Source: Amaranthus tricolor (lineage: Eukaryota > Streptophyta > Magnoliopsida > Caryophyllales > Amaranthaceae). From it: a stretch of DNA of 64,000 bases. The translations under genes and the position numbers were made by a program. Location: assembly GCF_026212465.1 (NCBI RefSeq), contig NC_080056.1, positions 7,993,017-8,057,016 of the forward strand, written 5' to 3'. Position 1 is the first letter of the stretch, and the number at the start of each line of letters is the position of its first letter. This document shows positions 38,017-49,268 of the stretch, in pieces. The notes beneath the pieces are model-generated. The model ran no database searches, was not told the origin of the DNA, and saw only the letters and a list, made by a program, of their open reading frames with translations.

Positions 38017-39096
38017 TAATATTTATGAAATTCTTGAGTTTTAGGATAATGTAATTAATATTAGAATAATAATTTTTTATAATAATCAGGCTGAAATTGT
38101 TGTCATAAGATTTCAATTTGGAGTGAAATCTGAGATTAATTTTTTGGATTAAGTACACTAATTCTTATCTAATATGATTATTAATATCCACTATTTTTAT
38201 TTTATGATGATCGATGTTAGTTAAGACTTCTGGTGGATCCCCGAACACCCTAGTTTGTATGAAATCCAGTCTAGTTAGTATACTGGGTTTATCTGCCACC
38301 CATTTTATTAAATCTAATTTTGCATAAATATATATTCTCATATTATGGATCGGAAACCATTTTTAGAAGTTTATTGTTTTCAGTGTATGACCTAAATTTA
38401 CCCTAAGACTAATATTAAAATAATTCAACTTAAAATATTATCTTTAATATATGATCATATAGGATAAAGCGCGATCATAAATATAGCCCAAAATTGAAAT
38501 TATATAAATAAAACATATTTCTGAAATCTTGTTAAGATTGAAGCCATCTTGAAATTCAATAAAAGATTATAATTTATGTTTCACAAAAGAAAAAAATATT
38601 TTTCATTGATATTACTATAATTAGTAATAAATTCAAGGTTATGTATGGTTTAGTGTACACTAAATTAGTGTGTATTAGTTTTAGACTTAGAGAGTATGAT
38701 TTATTCTATTATTGAGTAGGCTAAAGGAAGGTGATGATAATGTAGAATAGATAACATACCATTTTGAAGTGCGCAGGATAAACTATTCTAATTTAACTCT
38801 ATTTTAGACTTATCTTTAAAACAAAAGTTGTACGTATTGATCACTTTAATAGGGATGGTCATGCGTTGGGTCTAAATCTAATCCTAACGGATTTAGATTT
38901 ATTAATTTTTTGTGGACACATATTCAGACTTGGACTTTTAGAATCTGAAAATTTTAATTTAAAACTGAATTTAAAGTCGCCGGAGATGAGTCTAAGGTCC
39001 TAAATGGATCTTGATTACCACAATGAGTATAAATTTTACTTAAATATTTTTACATTTTAAAGCTTTATTAATTCTACAATGAATCTATAAATTGTA

Positions 39097-39319
39097 CTCT
39101 CTCTGTTTTTATTTGTTCTTCCCATTCACTTTTTACGCCGATCCCAATGCAAATTTAAATTAAAATAATTTTAATTGTGAGTTTTTAAAGTTATAAAAAA
39201 TTGATATTCAAAAAATATTTATTGAGACCAATCTATCAAGATCCCACATGAATATGTCTTTTTATATAGATCGATTTAAAATTATAATCAAAATAGAACA
39301 TATAAAAACGAAAGAAATT
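39097..39319. mobile_element. Stowaway-like MITE
   Basis: The left end CTCTCTCTGTTTTTATTTGT pairs with the reverse of the right end TTTCTTTCGTTTTTATATGT, giving imperfect inverted repeats of the Stowaway type. The right boundary is approximate. Confidence 0.5.
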
Positions 39320-39670
39320 TATAAATCTAAATTGAATTCAAATAAATATACAAACTATAAGCATATAGATGCTTAAAACACATTAACGTCAAACAAATTT
39401 TTTGAAGAAAACATCAAACAAATTAAATACAACTTAAATATTCACTATACGTCTCTTCTTTAGGTTTTCAACATTGTCATTGTCTTTGACAAAAAATCAT
39501 CAAAATTTACTAGTTTCTGCCTTAAGATATTTTCACGAATTTTAAATAAACTCAACTATTTTATCCATTTTATTTTGTTTGTTAATTTTGAAATTTATAA
39601 TGTGAGAAATTTTAATATATTTTTTCATTGCTTTATAGAAGTTAAATATCTATTTATACAGTTTTCTTAG

Positions 39671-39674
<4 letters not shown>

Positions 39675-39758
<84 letters not shown>

Positions 39759-39759
39759 A
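39675..39759. repeat. (TA)n then (GA)n microsatellite
   Basis: About 36 uninterrupted TA units followed by seven GA units. Confidence 0.97.
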
Positions 39760-39782
39760 AATTTTCAATATTTTTTAAGGAT

Positions 39783-40066
39783 ATATCATCATCATCCTAC
39801 TCAATATATCCCGCTCATAGACAACTAAGGCCAGGGTCTGGGGAGGGAAAAACGGCGGCAACTTATACACATAAAGGAGAGCGCGACCAAAGGAGTCCCC
39901 GGCTCGAGGAAGATAAAGAGACGTGATTACACATTACGGCTATTGGTACTATTTATCGTTTAGGCTTATTTTATTTGTTGCAACTTGCACCTAATGTATA
40001 CGCAAAAATATAGTCACGTACGATCTTATTTAAATCGTTTAATCGTATTATATGATGGTTTGACAT
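39783..40066 (+). mobile_element. SINE-like retroposon fragment
   Basis: CATCATCATCCTACTCAATA, then CAGGGTCTGGGGAGGG, then AGTCCCCGGCTCGAGGAA follow the word order of a widespread plant SINE-type repeat (CATCATCAT... GGGTCTGGGGAGGG... CCCGGCTCAAGG). A similar tail to that at 39940-40055 occurs at 11395-11510. The ends are not defined. The MULE is inserted at its right edge. Confidence 0.45.
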
Positions 40067-40405
40067 TTGTGTAAACTCAATTCTTATTTTTCGCCACCCT
40101 TTTCATTTTATCGCCATCCTCCCAATGAAATTACAAATTTTCCCCTGGACTTAAAACTTGATTAACAAATGTAAATCGCACTTAATAACACTATTATCAC
40201 TTTAAAAACATTAAATTTAAAGTTTGAACGTAATCCCGAACATTTTTATCGCGACTCTATACATATTGAATTTTCAGAGGCGTCCTTCTAGTATATATAC
40301 GAATTCAAACACGGTACTATCTCTCTAAAAACTGTAACATCTCTCTAAAACTCTCTAAAAACACTACGTTAACTTAAACAAGCTAAAAGTGTACATCGAA
40401 CAACA

Positions 40406-41498
40406 ATGGCATACCAAAATGAGTATGATAATGATTCAGTAAGTAATTAATCGATTCGAAATTTTTCAAAAAAAAAAAAGTTTTCCAAAAGGTCCAGTCG
40501 CACAAAATGTGCCACCAGACATGGGTAGAGTCGCACTTTTTGTGCGACTCTACCTAGGTCTGGTCGCACATTTTGTGCGACTGGACCTTCTGGATTTTTT
40601 TTTTTGAAAAATTAATTCTTTTTATATATTATAATTATTTTTTAAGTTATTATTATTTATTAAATATTATAATAAATTATTTTATTTACACATATATTTA
40701 TATATTTTTTGTGTTTACTTAAATTATTTATTTATGATATTTTAATTTATTATATTTTATATATGTATTTTATTACTAAAATTTTTTTATTTCATATTTT
40801 TGTATTGATATTGTTAATATATTGAAATTTGAATTATTAAACTAATTGATATTGTTAATAAATTAAATAGTTTAATCTTTTAATTATTATGAATACTTTT
40901 ATATTTGCAGGACTTTGAAAACTTAGAGGATAATGTAGACTGCTCTGATAGATTCGTTAATGATAGAGAATTTGATTTTGTAGATGATTTACATGCTTGA
41001 GCCGATGAGATAGCACTAAGAATTGGTTTTCAATTTACACGTGCTTCATATAAACAAAAGGAAGGACGTTCTAGAATTAATTTTTACTTAAGATGTCACC
41101 GCTATGGTAATATAAGGGGTGATTTGCATAACTTAGACAATGCTGCCCGACCTGGTTCCAAAAGTAGGGCTTGTGGGTGTAAATTTATGATTTTAGGAAG
41201 TAATCGTAAACCAAGGGAAATACCTTGGACGGTAAGAGTGTTTCCTGGTGAAAAAGGAAGACATAACCACTCGTTCTTGGTGTACAAAGATGGTCAAATA
41301 AGAGTAAATAGAATGACTGTCGATATTAGGCAGCACATACGAGATCTCAGTGCAATTGGCATGCAACCAACGTTTATAATGACTTCAATTAGAAGGAATT
41401 TTCCTGATTTTTTTGCTAGTATGAATCAAATTTATAATGTAAAACAGTCAATAAGGAAAGAAGAGATGGATGGTAGGACTCTTCTTCAACACTCTCTA
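40406..41498 (+). pseudogene. MULE transposase, N-terminal part only
   Basis: Exon 1 (40406-40438) encodes MAYQNEYDNDS and ends at a GTAAGT donor. Exon 2 starts at 40911 after TATTTGCAG. Codon 30 of exon 2 is TGA (40998-41000) where related proteins would have tryptophan (LHA*ADEIALRIGF), so the frame is broken. The rest resembles the FAR1-type zinc-binding domain of plant MULE transposases: a cysteine/histidine pair in RCHRYGN and CGCK, then the HNH region (PGEKGRHNHSF). It ends near EEMDGRTLLQH. The DDE catalytic domain and SWIM zinc finger are absent. A TATA-like and leader region lies between the terminal repeat and the ATG. Confidence 0.8.
40489..40589. repeat. Hairpin 1 in the MULE (48-bp arms, 5-base loop)
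   Basis: Arms 40489-40536 and 40542-40589 are almost perfect inverted copies around a TTTTT loop. The core words are AGTCGCAC and GTGCGACT. Outside the arms lie an A-run on the left (about 40468-40479) and a T-run on the right (about 40594-40605) that extend the pairing. It lies in the intron of the plus-strand transposase gene. Confidence 0.93.
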
Positions 41499-41529
41499 TT
41501 AGAAGGAATTTTCCTGGCTTTTTTCCTAG

Positions 41530-41763
41530 TATCATCGTCACCTGAGCCAACCGTATCACTGCGCAGGCTAGTCCGGCGCTCAAAGAGACTACGCACATTG
41601 TCTAGGGTACTCGAATGTTGGGCCTGACTATGTCTGGCCGCCTGTTCCTGCCTGGCTCGCCTTGCAGACCCCGTAACCCCCCTCTCAGTAATCTTGGCTT
41701 AGAACTATTGCCGCTCAATAACCCTCTAAAAAAGCCTTTTCCTTTTCCTTGATTTCCAACCAT
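41530..41763 (-). pseudogene. Start of a second, minus-strand MULE gene
   Basis: On the minus strand an ATG at 41761-41763 opens MVGNQGKGKGFFRGLLSGN. A one-base frame change is needed to continue into a better-composed stretch (GVTGSARRARQEQAARHSQ and then RSLFERRTSLRSDTVGSGDD). GC content is far above the surroundings. It faces the transposase remnant tail to tail. A minus-strand leader exon may start near the right terminal repeat: TATAAAATGC at about 42817, with the donor CTCGAG|GTAATT near 42700. I do not recognise the family. Confidence 0.4.
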
Positions 41764-42057
41764 TACTATAATTTTCATATTTTAATAAACTATTATTAAA
41801 AATTAAAAGTATAAAAAAATACATTAAGTTATATTCATTTTAATTATACTTACAATATTAATTTCATTTAAGTAAATTTAATAAACACTTACAATCATAT
41901 AAATTATTAACAACTAAAATAATACACACATATAAACAAATAAATAATTATTATATTAATAAATAATTAAACAACTAAAATTTAATTAACAACTAAAATA
42001 TAAAATTTTATTAACAATTATTATATGAAAAATTAATTAACAACGAAATTTTAATTA

Positions 42058-42690
42058 ATATATTATTATTATATTAAAAAATAATTAAACATTTAAATAA
42101 ATTATTTAAATTTAAAACTAATTATTATAATAACATTATCATAATATAATAATATATTAAAATAACATAATTTATTACAACATTTATTAAATAACAATAA
42201 CTTAAAAATAAATTAATTAAACAAAATAAATAATATAATTCGAAATTCAAAAAAAAAAAATTTAAAAAAAAATACCAGTCGCACAATGAGTGCGACTGTA
42301 CCTAGGTCGAGTCGTACAAAAAGTGCGACTCGACCTAGGTACAGTCGCACTTTTTGTGCGACTGGTATTATTTATTTTTTTTTTTGAATTTCGAATTACT
42401 ATATTATTATTATATTAATAAATAATTAAACATTTAAATATATTATTTAAATTGAAAACTAATTATTATAACAACATTATCATAATATAATAATATATTA
42501 AAATAAAATAATTTAATACAACATTTATTAAATAACAATAACTTAAAAAATAAATTAATTAAACAAAAGAAATTTTATAATTTGAAATTCAAAAAAAAAA
42601 AATTATCCCTGTCGCACATTGTTCGACTGGTATTATGTGCGACTGGTATTTTTTTTTTTTTTTTTGAATTTCGAATTACTTTAAAATAGA
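42058..42690. repeat. 341-bp tandem duplication inside the MULE
   Basis: The AT-rich segment from about 42058 recurs with a period of 341 bases (CATTTAAATA at 42090 and 42431, then matching words such as CATTATCATAATATAATAAT). Each unit ends in an A-run, a TCGCAC hairpin and a T-run with GAATTTCGAATTAC. The second hairpin (about 42606-42649) is shorter. Confidence 0.9.
42272..42368. repeat. Hairpin 2 in the MULE (46-bp arms, 5-base loop)
   Basis: Arms 42272-42317 and 42323-42368 pair almost perfectly around AAAAA. It shares the AGTCGCAC/GTGCGACT words and CTAGG core with hairpin 1. It is placed within what would be the first intron of the minus-strand gene. Confidence 0.93.
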
Positions 42691-42952
42691 AATTACCTCG
42701 AGTTTTTGTTAACGACTTCGATTCCAAAGCTTTAGCTCCGATTAATTTTATGTGTAGATTTTGTGTTTTTGGAAGTGATAAGAGTGTTATTGAGTGAGTT
42801 TGAAGCATTTTATAGAGGTTTTAAAATTTTTAAGTCCAAGGGCATTTTCATCATTTTATTAGGGGGTGACGATAATATGAAAAAGGTGACGATATATAAT
42901 AATACCCTTGTGTAAAATGCAAATATAACTAAATGGAAGGATGGAGTACAAT

Positions 42953-43922
42953 TAGGGTTGTTTAAATCTAACTCGACCCGAAAATCCGACCCGAAATCGA
43001 AAATTATTCGACCCGAAAAAATGTTAATTTTTTAGGTTTACCGAACCAGCATTATTCGAACCGATACTGAACTTCGAACCTTTTGATAACTGAAAAGGGA
43101 AAATTTGAACTCAAACTGCAGACGAATTTTATAACGGACATATAAACGTTAACCGATATTACCCGAACTCAACAGTGATCGACCCGAGTCAAATCCAACC
43201 TGAATTATCCACGTAACCGAATGCAACTTGACTAAAACCGATTAAGATCGAACTGTTTTTAACCCGAACTGATACAAACCCGAACCGATTATTAATCGAA
43301 CTGTTATAAATTCGAATCAATTTTTCACCTAATTTCAGCAAATTAGGTCCAATTTCAGTTTTTTAATTATGATTTTTTGAATATTTGAAAACTAATTTCT
43401 AATATTAAAACATTGTAAACAAGATTATCCATAAATAAATAAGATTCCCCATGATATTGATATCAATTATAAACCAATAAGCACATTACAAAAACCTTAG
43501 AAACATACTGAAGTGGAACAATACAAAAACTTAGATGTTTTTTCAACACTTCAATCTAGACTTATCTTGCTTTCTATTGCTTTCTATTTACTCTTATGAG
43601 AAAAATAATGAAGGGCTAAGTTGTCCGTAACCGATTACTCGAAAAATAAAGTTCGAACCCGATTTGTGCCCGAAAAAACCGAACTAATGTTAGACCGATG
43701 ACAACCCGAGCTCGATTGACACGCGACTCGAATTTCAACCGATAACAAACCAGTTTGTACCCGATAATGCGAACAGCCGTTGTTAAACCGACCCGGAACT
43801 AACCGATCTGACCCGAGTATGACCCGTTGTTGCATACAACCAAAAATTTACCAATTCGAAATCCGACCGAGCCGAATTACCCCCGTCCGAAACCGACTCG
43901 ATGACCCAAATGAACACCTCTA
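42953..43922. mobile_element. Non-autonomous hAT element, CCGA-repeat-rich
   Basis: 970 bp with termini TAGGGTTGTTTAAAT and, read in reverse, TAGAGGTGTTCATTTGGG. The flanking 8-bp sequences AGTACAAT (42945-42952) and ACTACAAT (43923-43930) differ at one base, fitting a hAT duplication. Both subterminal 350-base regions are filled with degenerate CCGA, ACCCGAA and AACCGAT words, while the centre is plain AT-rich. No transposase. It begins only 36 bases from the MULE duplication. Confidence 0.85.
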
Positions 43923-43930
43923 ACTACAAT

Positions 43931-44874
43931 ACATACGGCAAGTCAAGTACTACATTGACAGAATAAGCAATATTCAAACTTAAAAGTTGGAAATTGCCCA
44001 ATGACATTTAAAGACAATTCGTTCATTGATGAATAGTCAAATTGGAAAAAATGTTGCAACTTGAAATGCCAATAAATTACAAGGCGTGAAAGGGTTGATA
44101 TAGAATTTTAGCTAATGCTCTGAACCTGTTCTATTTAAGTCTCTCATTAGAAATAATCTGAATATAAAATTACTTATAATAAAAATGAATTTTTTGAAAA
44201 ATAAATTAAAAATAATCTGAATATAAAATTTAATTCAAAAATAAAATTTAAAAATTTAGAAACAAAAATAAAAAAATCAATCCTTAGGACATGTGTACAC
44301 CTATATATGAGCAATGGTCATGTGTATAGCCTAAAGTAATATTCTGTTGAATGAAAATTAATTTTAAAGTTCATCCCAAACATATATAGTTGAAGTTCAA
44401 CGTAATATACTATTTATATCTAAAATTAAATATTAATGTATATAAAGACACTTATATCAAAAATGATGGACAATACATTTCTTGTTGGAGAGGCTAAGGA
44501 TGAAGAGTAGAGGTCCTACAATAATAACAACAAAGGCTTTTAATATTGTAAGATAATCTCACTTTTGTTTTTTTGTGTATTTAAAGCAGTAATATCTTTA
44601 AAACGTGCTTTGACTTATGTTCCATCATATCCTTTGACAATTTGACAATTACTTTTTCCATTCCATTATACTTGCTTGCTATTAAGTGTGACATGTTATG
44701 TGAGAAAATATCACTATCAGTAACAAGTATTATGGGTACTTTTACTATCGTTTTTTTACTTTTTAATTAATTTTTAAAATATTTTTTATCTTCAATATGT
44801 CTAAATACGCATTATACAAAGTACATAAAATATGTAAATTAGTTATTTAAGACGAACCTAATTAAATTTCACAC

Positions 44875-44957
<83 letters not shown>

Positions 44958-45042
44958 CTCAAAAGCCTTAGTCAAAAAATTTTTCTCATAAGTGTAATAT
45001 AGCTTGTAAATAATGTAAACATCTGGTAAATATTATAGAGTA
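43931..45042. other. AT-rich intergenic DNA with (TA)n
   Basis: No supported gene. Contains a local direct repeat (AAAAATAATCTGAATATAAAA-like words near 44150-44230) and a long TA array at 44875-44957 broken by one G. Confidence 0.5.
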
Positions 45043-47284
45043 CTCCATCCATTCTTAAAAGATTGTTTATTATGGATTTTTAACGCATATTAAGGAAAGT
45101 AAAATCTTTGTAGTAAGCGGGTATTATTTTAATTTAATAGTACTGTGAAGTAATGTTTGTATTGGTATTATGAAAGAGAAAAGACATTTTAATTAAAGAT
45201 AAAACAAAGAAAAAAGGAAATAATCATTGTCATAAATTTAGAGAGAGAATCGTACATAATTAACAAAACAACAATCTGTTTTGGTTTCAAAGGAGGCTTT
45301 CCTATTTCGAAAAGTTTTGGAGGTTAATTCCAAAAAAGGGAGGGAACTACATAAAATCAAGGGAAAAAAAAAAAGCAATTCATTGGGCAATTACAATTAA
45401 CATGGATTAACAATTTAATGGAAGCTAATGACTGATTACCAAAACAGAAACCAACTGGACTTTACAAATTCTGCTGATGATGTATATAAACACAATAGCT
45501 TCATCACAATACCTCCATAACTCTACATTTTATGAGCTTCAAAATACAGGAGTGCTTGAACACAGTAGCTTTAAAAATCAGTCAATGAATAGCTTCAAAA
45601 CTGGAGTGTTGTTTCAACACAGTAGCTTCAAAAAAACTACATCATTGTCTTATTCATGGCTTTAGGAAGTGAAGACGAAATTGAGGGGGCATGATACTTT
45701 GGATCAAGCCAATATGATCCTCAATCAAGCTTAGAATCAGAGCAAGAACCGGCAGTGATGGCAAAGCAACAAGGAGAATAACAAGACAATCATCATAAGC
45801 CAAGGCTCAGCAGTGAGATGATGCATTTAATCTTTCAAGAGATGCTCTTATTGAGAACAAGTGATTCACTACCTCATGGGACTTTCAAAAGGATTGCTAA
45901 ATAATATAGTTATCATCATAGGACCATAAGAAACTCATGGAAAAGGGCAATGCAATCAAAAGAAACAAACAAATCATGCATCACTGATTCAAAATACAAA
46001 AATTGTGGAAGGAAGAGAGTTGTGGTGCCTCCAAACATTCTAGAGTCCAAACCAATGGGCGACCGTACATGTATAAGAGATGCTGCAAGTTGTTTAGACT
46101 TGGCACCATCGACAGCTTGGAGGTTGATAAAAAGAGGAGAAATAAAGGCACATTCAAATCCACTTCACACGACGTTAACCGATGCTAATAAAAGTGAGAA
46201 GGGTGGAGTGAATTTTGAGTCTTATCCAATATACAAGGGAATGTTTGATTTCATTCACATAGATGAGAAATGGTTTTACCTAACCAAAAAAACTCAACGA
46301 GTTTACCTTGCACACAAAGAGAAGATCTCGTACAGGGCAGCAAAGTCAATTGAGTTCATACCGAAGGTCATGTTCCTAGGGGTAGTTGCTAGGCCAAGAT
46401 GGAGTCCACATGGTCAATGCACTTTTGATGAGAAAATAGGTATTTTTCCCTTCATTAACTGGGTGGCGGCCGTGAGGGACTCAAAGAATAAACCCAAGGG
46501 GTCAATTTAAATTTAGCCAACAAAATCAGTCACTCAAGATGTTTATAGGAACATGCTCATACAAAATCAACAAGCATCACAAACATTGGCAGAGAATGAT
46601 GATGTGGCACAGACATCTGATGCAATGCACAAGCCTATGATCAAGCAATTGAAAAGACAAAAGGATGAACCATTGTGTGAACAAAGCCCCTCAGTTGTAT
46701 TATGATTAATCATCATTATAAATGTTTCTTTAAGAATCTTAGGAGAAACAATTTTGCATAAACATTTTGAAATCAATGGTTAATGTACATGTTTGTTAGT
46801 GGCTTCATTTAATTAGTACACTATCAGTAAAAAAAAGCCCCTTGTTTCATCATAGAGGTTGTTAAACCTCTCATATTATAAACAATCATCACACAAGAAT
46901 GAATGCCATTGAATATGCATATAACACAGTGAATTTAAAAGTTTAACAAAAGCTACTCAACCAAGAATTTAAAGTCACTTTTTCATATTATGAAATTTAT
47001 AGAAACTCATGAACAAATATCATCATAGGGGCTTAACAAAACAAAAATTACACAGAATGTTCAACAGCAAACAGAAAACATAAACAAAGATCAACAGCAA
47101 ACAGATTTCAAGCCCATAAGTCTTTTCCTTCCAACATCGAACAGAAAAAAAAAAACAAAGATCAATAGCAAACAAATAGCAAGTCATAAATCAGAAATCC
47201 CAAAGTCATACATCAGCAAACAATTTTCATAATTCTTCGAAAGTTCAAATGACATCCTACAGCCCAAAAGTCGAATTGTTCTCA
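45043..47284 (+). mobile_element. Mariner-like element, 3' end truncated
   Basis: Starts after TA with a Stowaway/mariner-type terminus (CTCCATCCATTCTTAAAAG) and shares its first 150 bases with the left end of the MITE at 21050. It contains a damaged mariner transposase and a 3' region (from about 46830: AAAAAAAGCCCC, GCTACTCAACCAAG) that matches the reverse complement of about 63560-63800. The 3' terminal repeat is missing: from 47285 the sequence is LTR-like. Confidence 0.8.
45795..46690 (+). pseudogene. Mariner transposase pseudogene
   Basis: Plant mariner (Soymar-like) transposase remnant. The N-terminal helix-turn-helix region is visible (LSSEMMHLIFQEMLLLRTSD, LPHGTFKRIAK) and is interrupted by TAA at 45902-45904. 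A second helix-turn-helix follows (STAWRLIKRGEIKAHSN). The first catalytic aspartate is kept in DFIHIDEKWFYLTKKTQ, then FIPKVMFLGVVARPRW and GKIGIFPF-like EKIGIFPFINW. Two stops (46508 and 46514) follow, then VTQDVYRNMLIQNQ, after which the segment with the second (QQDN) and third (SPDLN) aspartates is deleted. It cannot catalyse transposition. Confidence 0.88.
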
Positions 47285-48720
47285 TGTAACATCCCTGAAT
47301 TTTCGACCCTCTATAGGAACCAAAACCGTAAGGAAACGGAGGAATTTCGGGTGTCATATGTAAAATAAAATAAAAATAAAAATAAAGAAAAAGAAAATAA
47401 AAAAGGTAAAGTTTGATTGGTTTAATTAAAGGGATCATAGAAAAACTTCCAAACAAAATTGTGCGGAAATTTCGGCAGCATCTGCCTTAAAATCAGACGC
47501 ACCAAAAGAAAATAAACGTGCACTAAAATATAATCAAAAAGAGGCAACATCGACTTGTAATAAACTATCACGGCGGAATGTTCATTGCCTAATCCTCTTT
47601 CGACATGCTAAGCATGGATCGTGGTCCCAAAGTAAACGCTTGAGTTTGAAGAAAGAAAAAGAACGTTAACTATTTACATCATACAAACCAAAAAAAACGC
47701 AGCGGAGATAACTTATACAAAAAAGAGGACATGTGCCTCAAACTCAAAACATAAACAACCTGAATGAAAATATACTATAGGTAAAGTCAAAACAATAAGA
47801 TTATTGCACACTTCAAGACTCTTACTCATTCCCCCCGTATGCAATGCATAGAAGCTCCATCACCTGTAATGTCTATTCATGATGTCCCCGCTGCTCAACT
47901 TAAGATCATAGACTAACGCGTCATAGCAAGGCCATCAAAGACGAGCCATCAACTATGAAAACAAAAAATACACGTCAAAAAACTAACAACATGTTATATA
48001 TGACCAACAATCAATATCCACATAACGAGATAAAGGAGGCATTCCACTATGTAAGTATTAACTCTAACTATTTCTCATTTCGATGAACTTCTCAATGCCT
48101 TCACCATTTCCTTCTCTTCTTTGATTTCATATATTCTCTTATGTGACAAGAGGCCACCATATTGGGGTTTGCAAGACCCATATGGCAACACCTCAGCCAA
48201 GGACGGTGACGACCATACTGGCGCCCAATGGCAAAGTATGATCATACCCCCGTACAGCGACCATATACAGATTATCCATGCCTCCGGGAACTAAACCAAC
48301 TGGGGTACCAATCCAGTGGAGTCACAATAAACGACCAACTTAATATCTCATCAATAAAAGACTCATTCCTATTCATAAAACATAATTCAAAACTTATCTA
48401 TAAGGAATCATTTTCATTCCATCTCATATAATTCAACATTCCACTCTCACGACATCAAAACCCATTCTCTACCATCTCTGCAAACCGATCCATACTTGAA
48501 ACAATAACTTAATAATGTTTAATAGCAAATCATAGTCAACATAACTCATATAATATTGTTACGCAAAGAAAACATATTTAAGATGCATGCAAGAGTTAGC
48601 TACTGCATATACTTACCTGCAACTGCAAGATAATAAGTCGCAAAAATCACTTCGAAGGAGGTTCTTACCCCTCTCTATATGTCAAGTTGCTAGATTGTTG
48701 CTACTACATCGCTCTAATTG
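47285..48720. mobile_element. LTR-like retrotransposon DNA, boundaries unresolved
   Basis: Begins TGTAACATCCCTGAATTTTC, the usual opening of plant Ty3-type LTRs, and interrupts the mariner element. The following 1.4 kb is of mixed composition with no transposase or reverse transcriptase that I can see. I did not find a matching 3' end or a second copy of the candidate TCTCA duplication, so it may be a truncated LTR or a solo LTR with a decayed end. Confidence 0.45.
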
Positions 48721-48987
48721 TTGATGATAAATTTCAAGAAAAAAACCTTTGGATAATATTTGACCTTATTAAGATGGGTTATAAAATGTTAAAACTCACA
48801 TCGAGTTTTATATAACCATGATAAATATTTGCATGTAACATATATATTATTCAACTTATAAAGGAATAAAAAAAGTATTTTCTCATATAGTATATTGATA
48901 ACTCCTAAAATAGCATCATAAAATAGCCTTAAGCGAATGAAAAGTGTTCAATTTCTATCAATTAATTAATATACATAGGTCATTCCC

Positions 48988-49092
<105 letters not shown>

Positions 49093-49268
49093 TTTAAAAA
49101 GTTTTTGAAAAAATTTATAGGATCAAAATTGTTTTAGTTATATTCATGTTAAATTTTTTTTATGTAAATTGATGCTTAAAATAGTAAATTATTTTATTTT
49201 GATGTTGTTAAATGCTAAAAATAATATCGATTGTTCATGAATAATTAAAAATTATGTTTAATAAATTA

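Larger units (their letters stand above)
36953..39674. other. AT-rich intergenic DNA with MITEs
   Basis: No supported gene. The stretch contains two Stowaway-like remnants listed separately (37787-38016 and 39097-39319). Confidence 0.5.
40076..42907. mobile_element. Mutator-like element (MULE) with convergent gene remnants
   Basis: A 2,832-bp element bounded by a perfect 9-bp duplication TTGTGTAAA (40067-40075 and 42908-42916). The terminal inverted repeats run about 80 bases: the left end has TTTTTCGCCACCCTTTTCAT and TGGACTTAAAA, the reversed right end has ATATCGTCACCTTTTTCAT and TGGACTTAAAA. The left half holds the 5' part of a FAR1/MULE-type transposase gene on the plus strand. The right half holds the start of a second gene on the minus strand. 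Both begin just inside a terminal repeat, and both first introns contain a long hairpin. The catalytic part of the transposase is missing, so this is a deletion derivative. Confidence 0.93.

Noticed and set aside
36953..40075. A CACTA 5' end near 40365 (AACACTACGTTAAC)
   Set aside because: It lies downstream of the 3' end, within the MULE leader, and lacks the CACTACAAAAA continuation.
40489..42650. CRISPR-like or miRNA gene interpretation of the TCGCAC hairpins
   Set aside because: Too few, long perfect inverted repeats within a transposon, not direct repeats with spacers; near-perfect pairing is unlike a typical miRNA precursor, though siRNA production remains possible.
43635..43835. Minus-strand 66-residue ORF
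   Set aside because: It falls in the CCGA-rich end of the hAT element and reflects the repeat words, not a gene.
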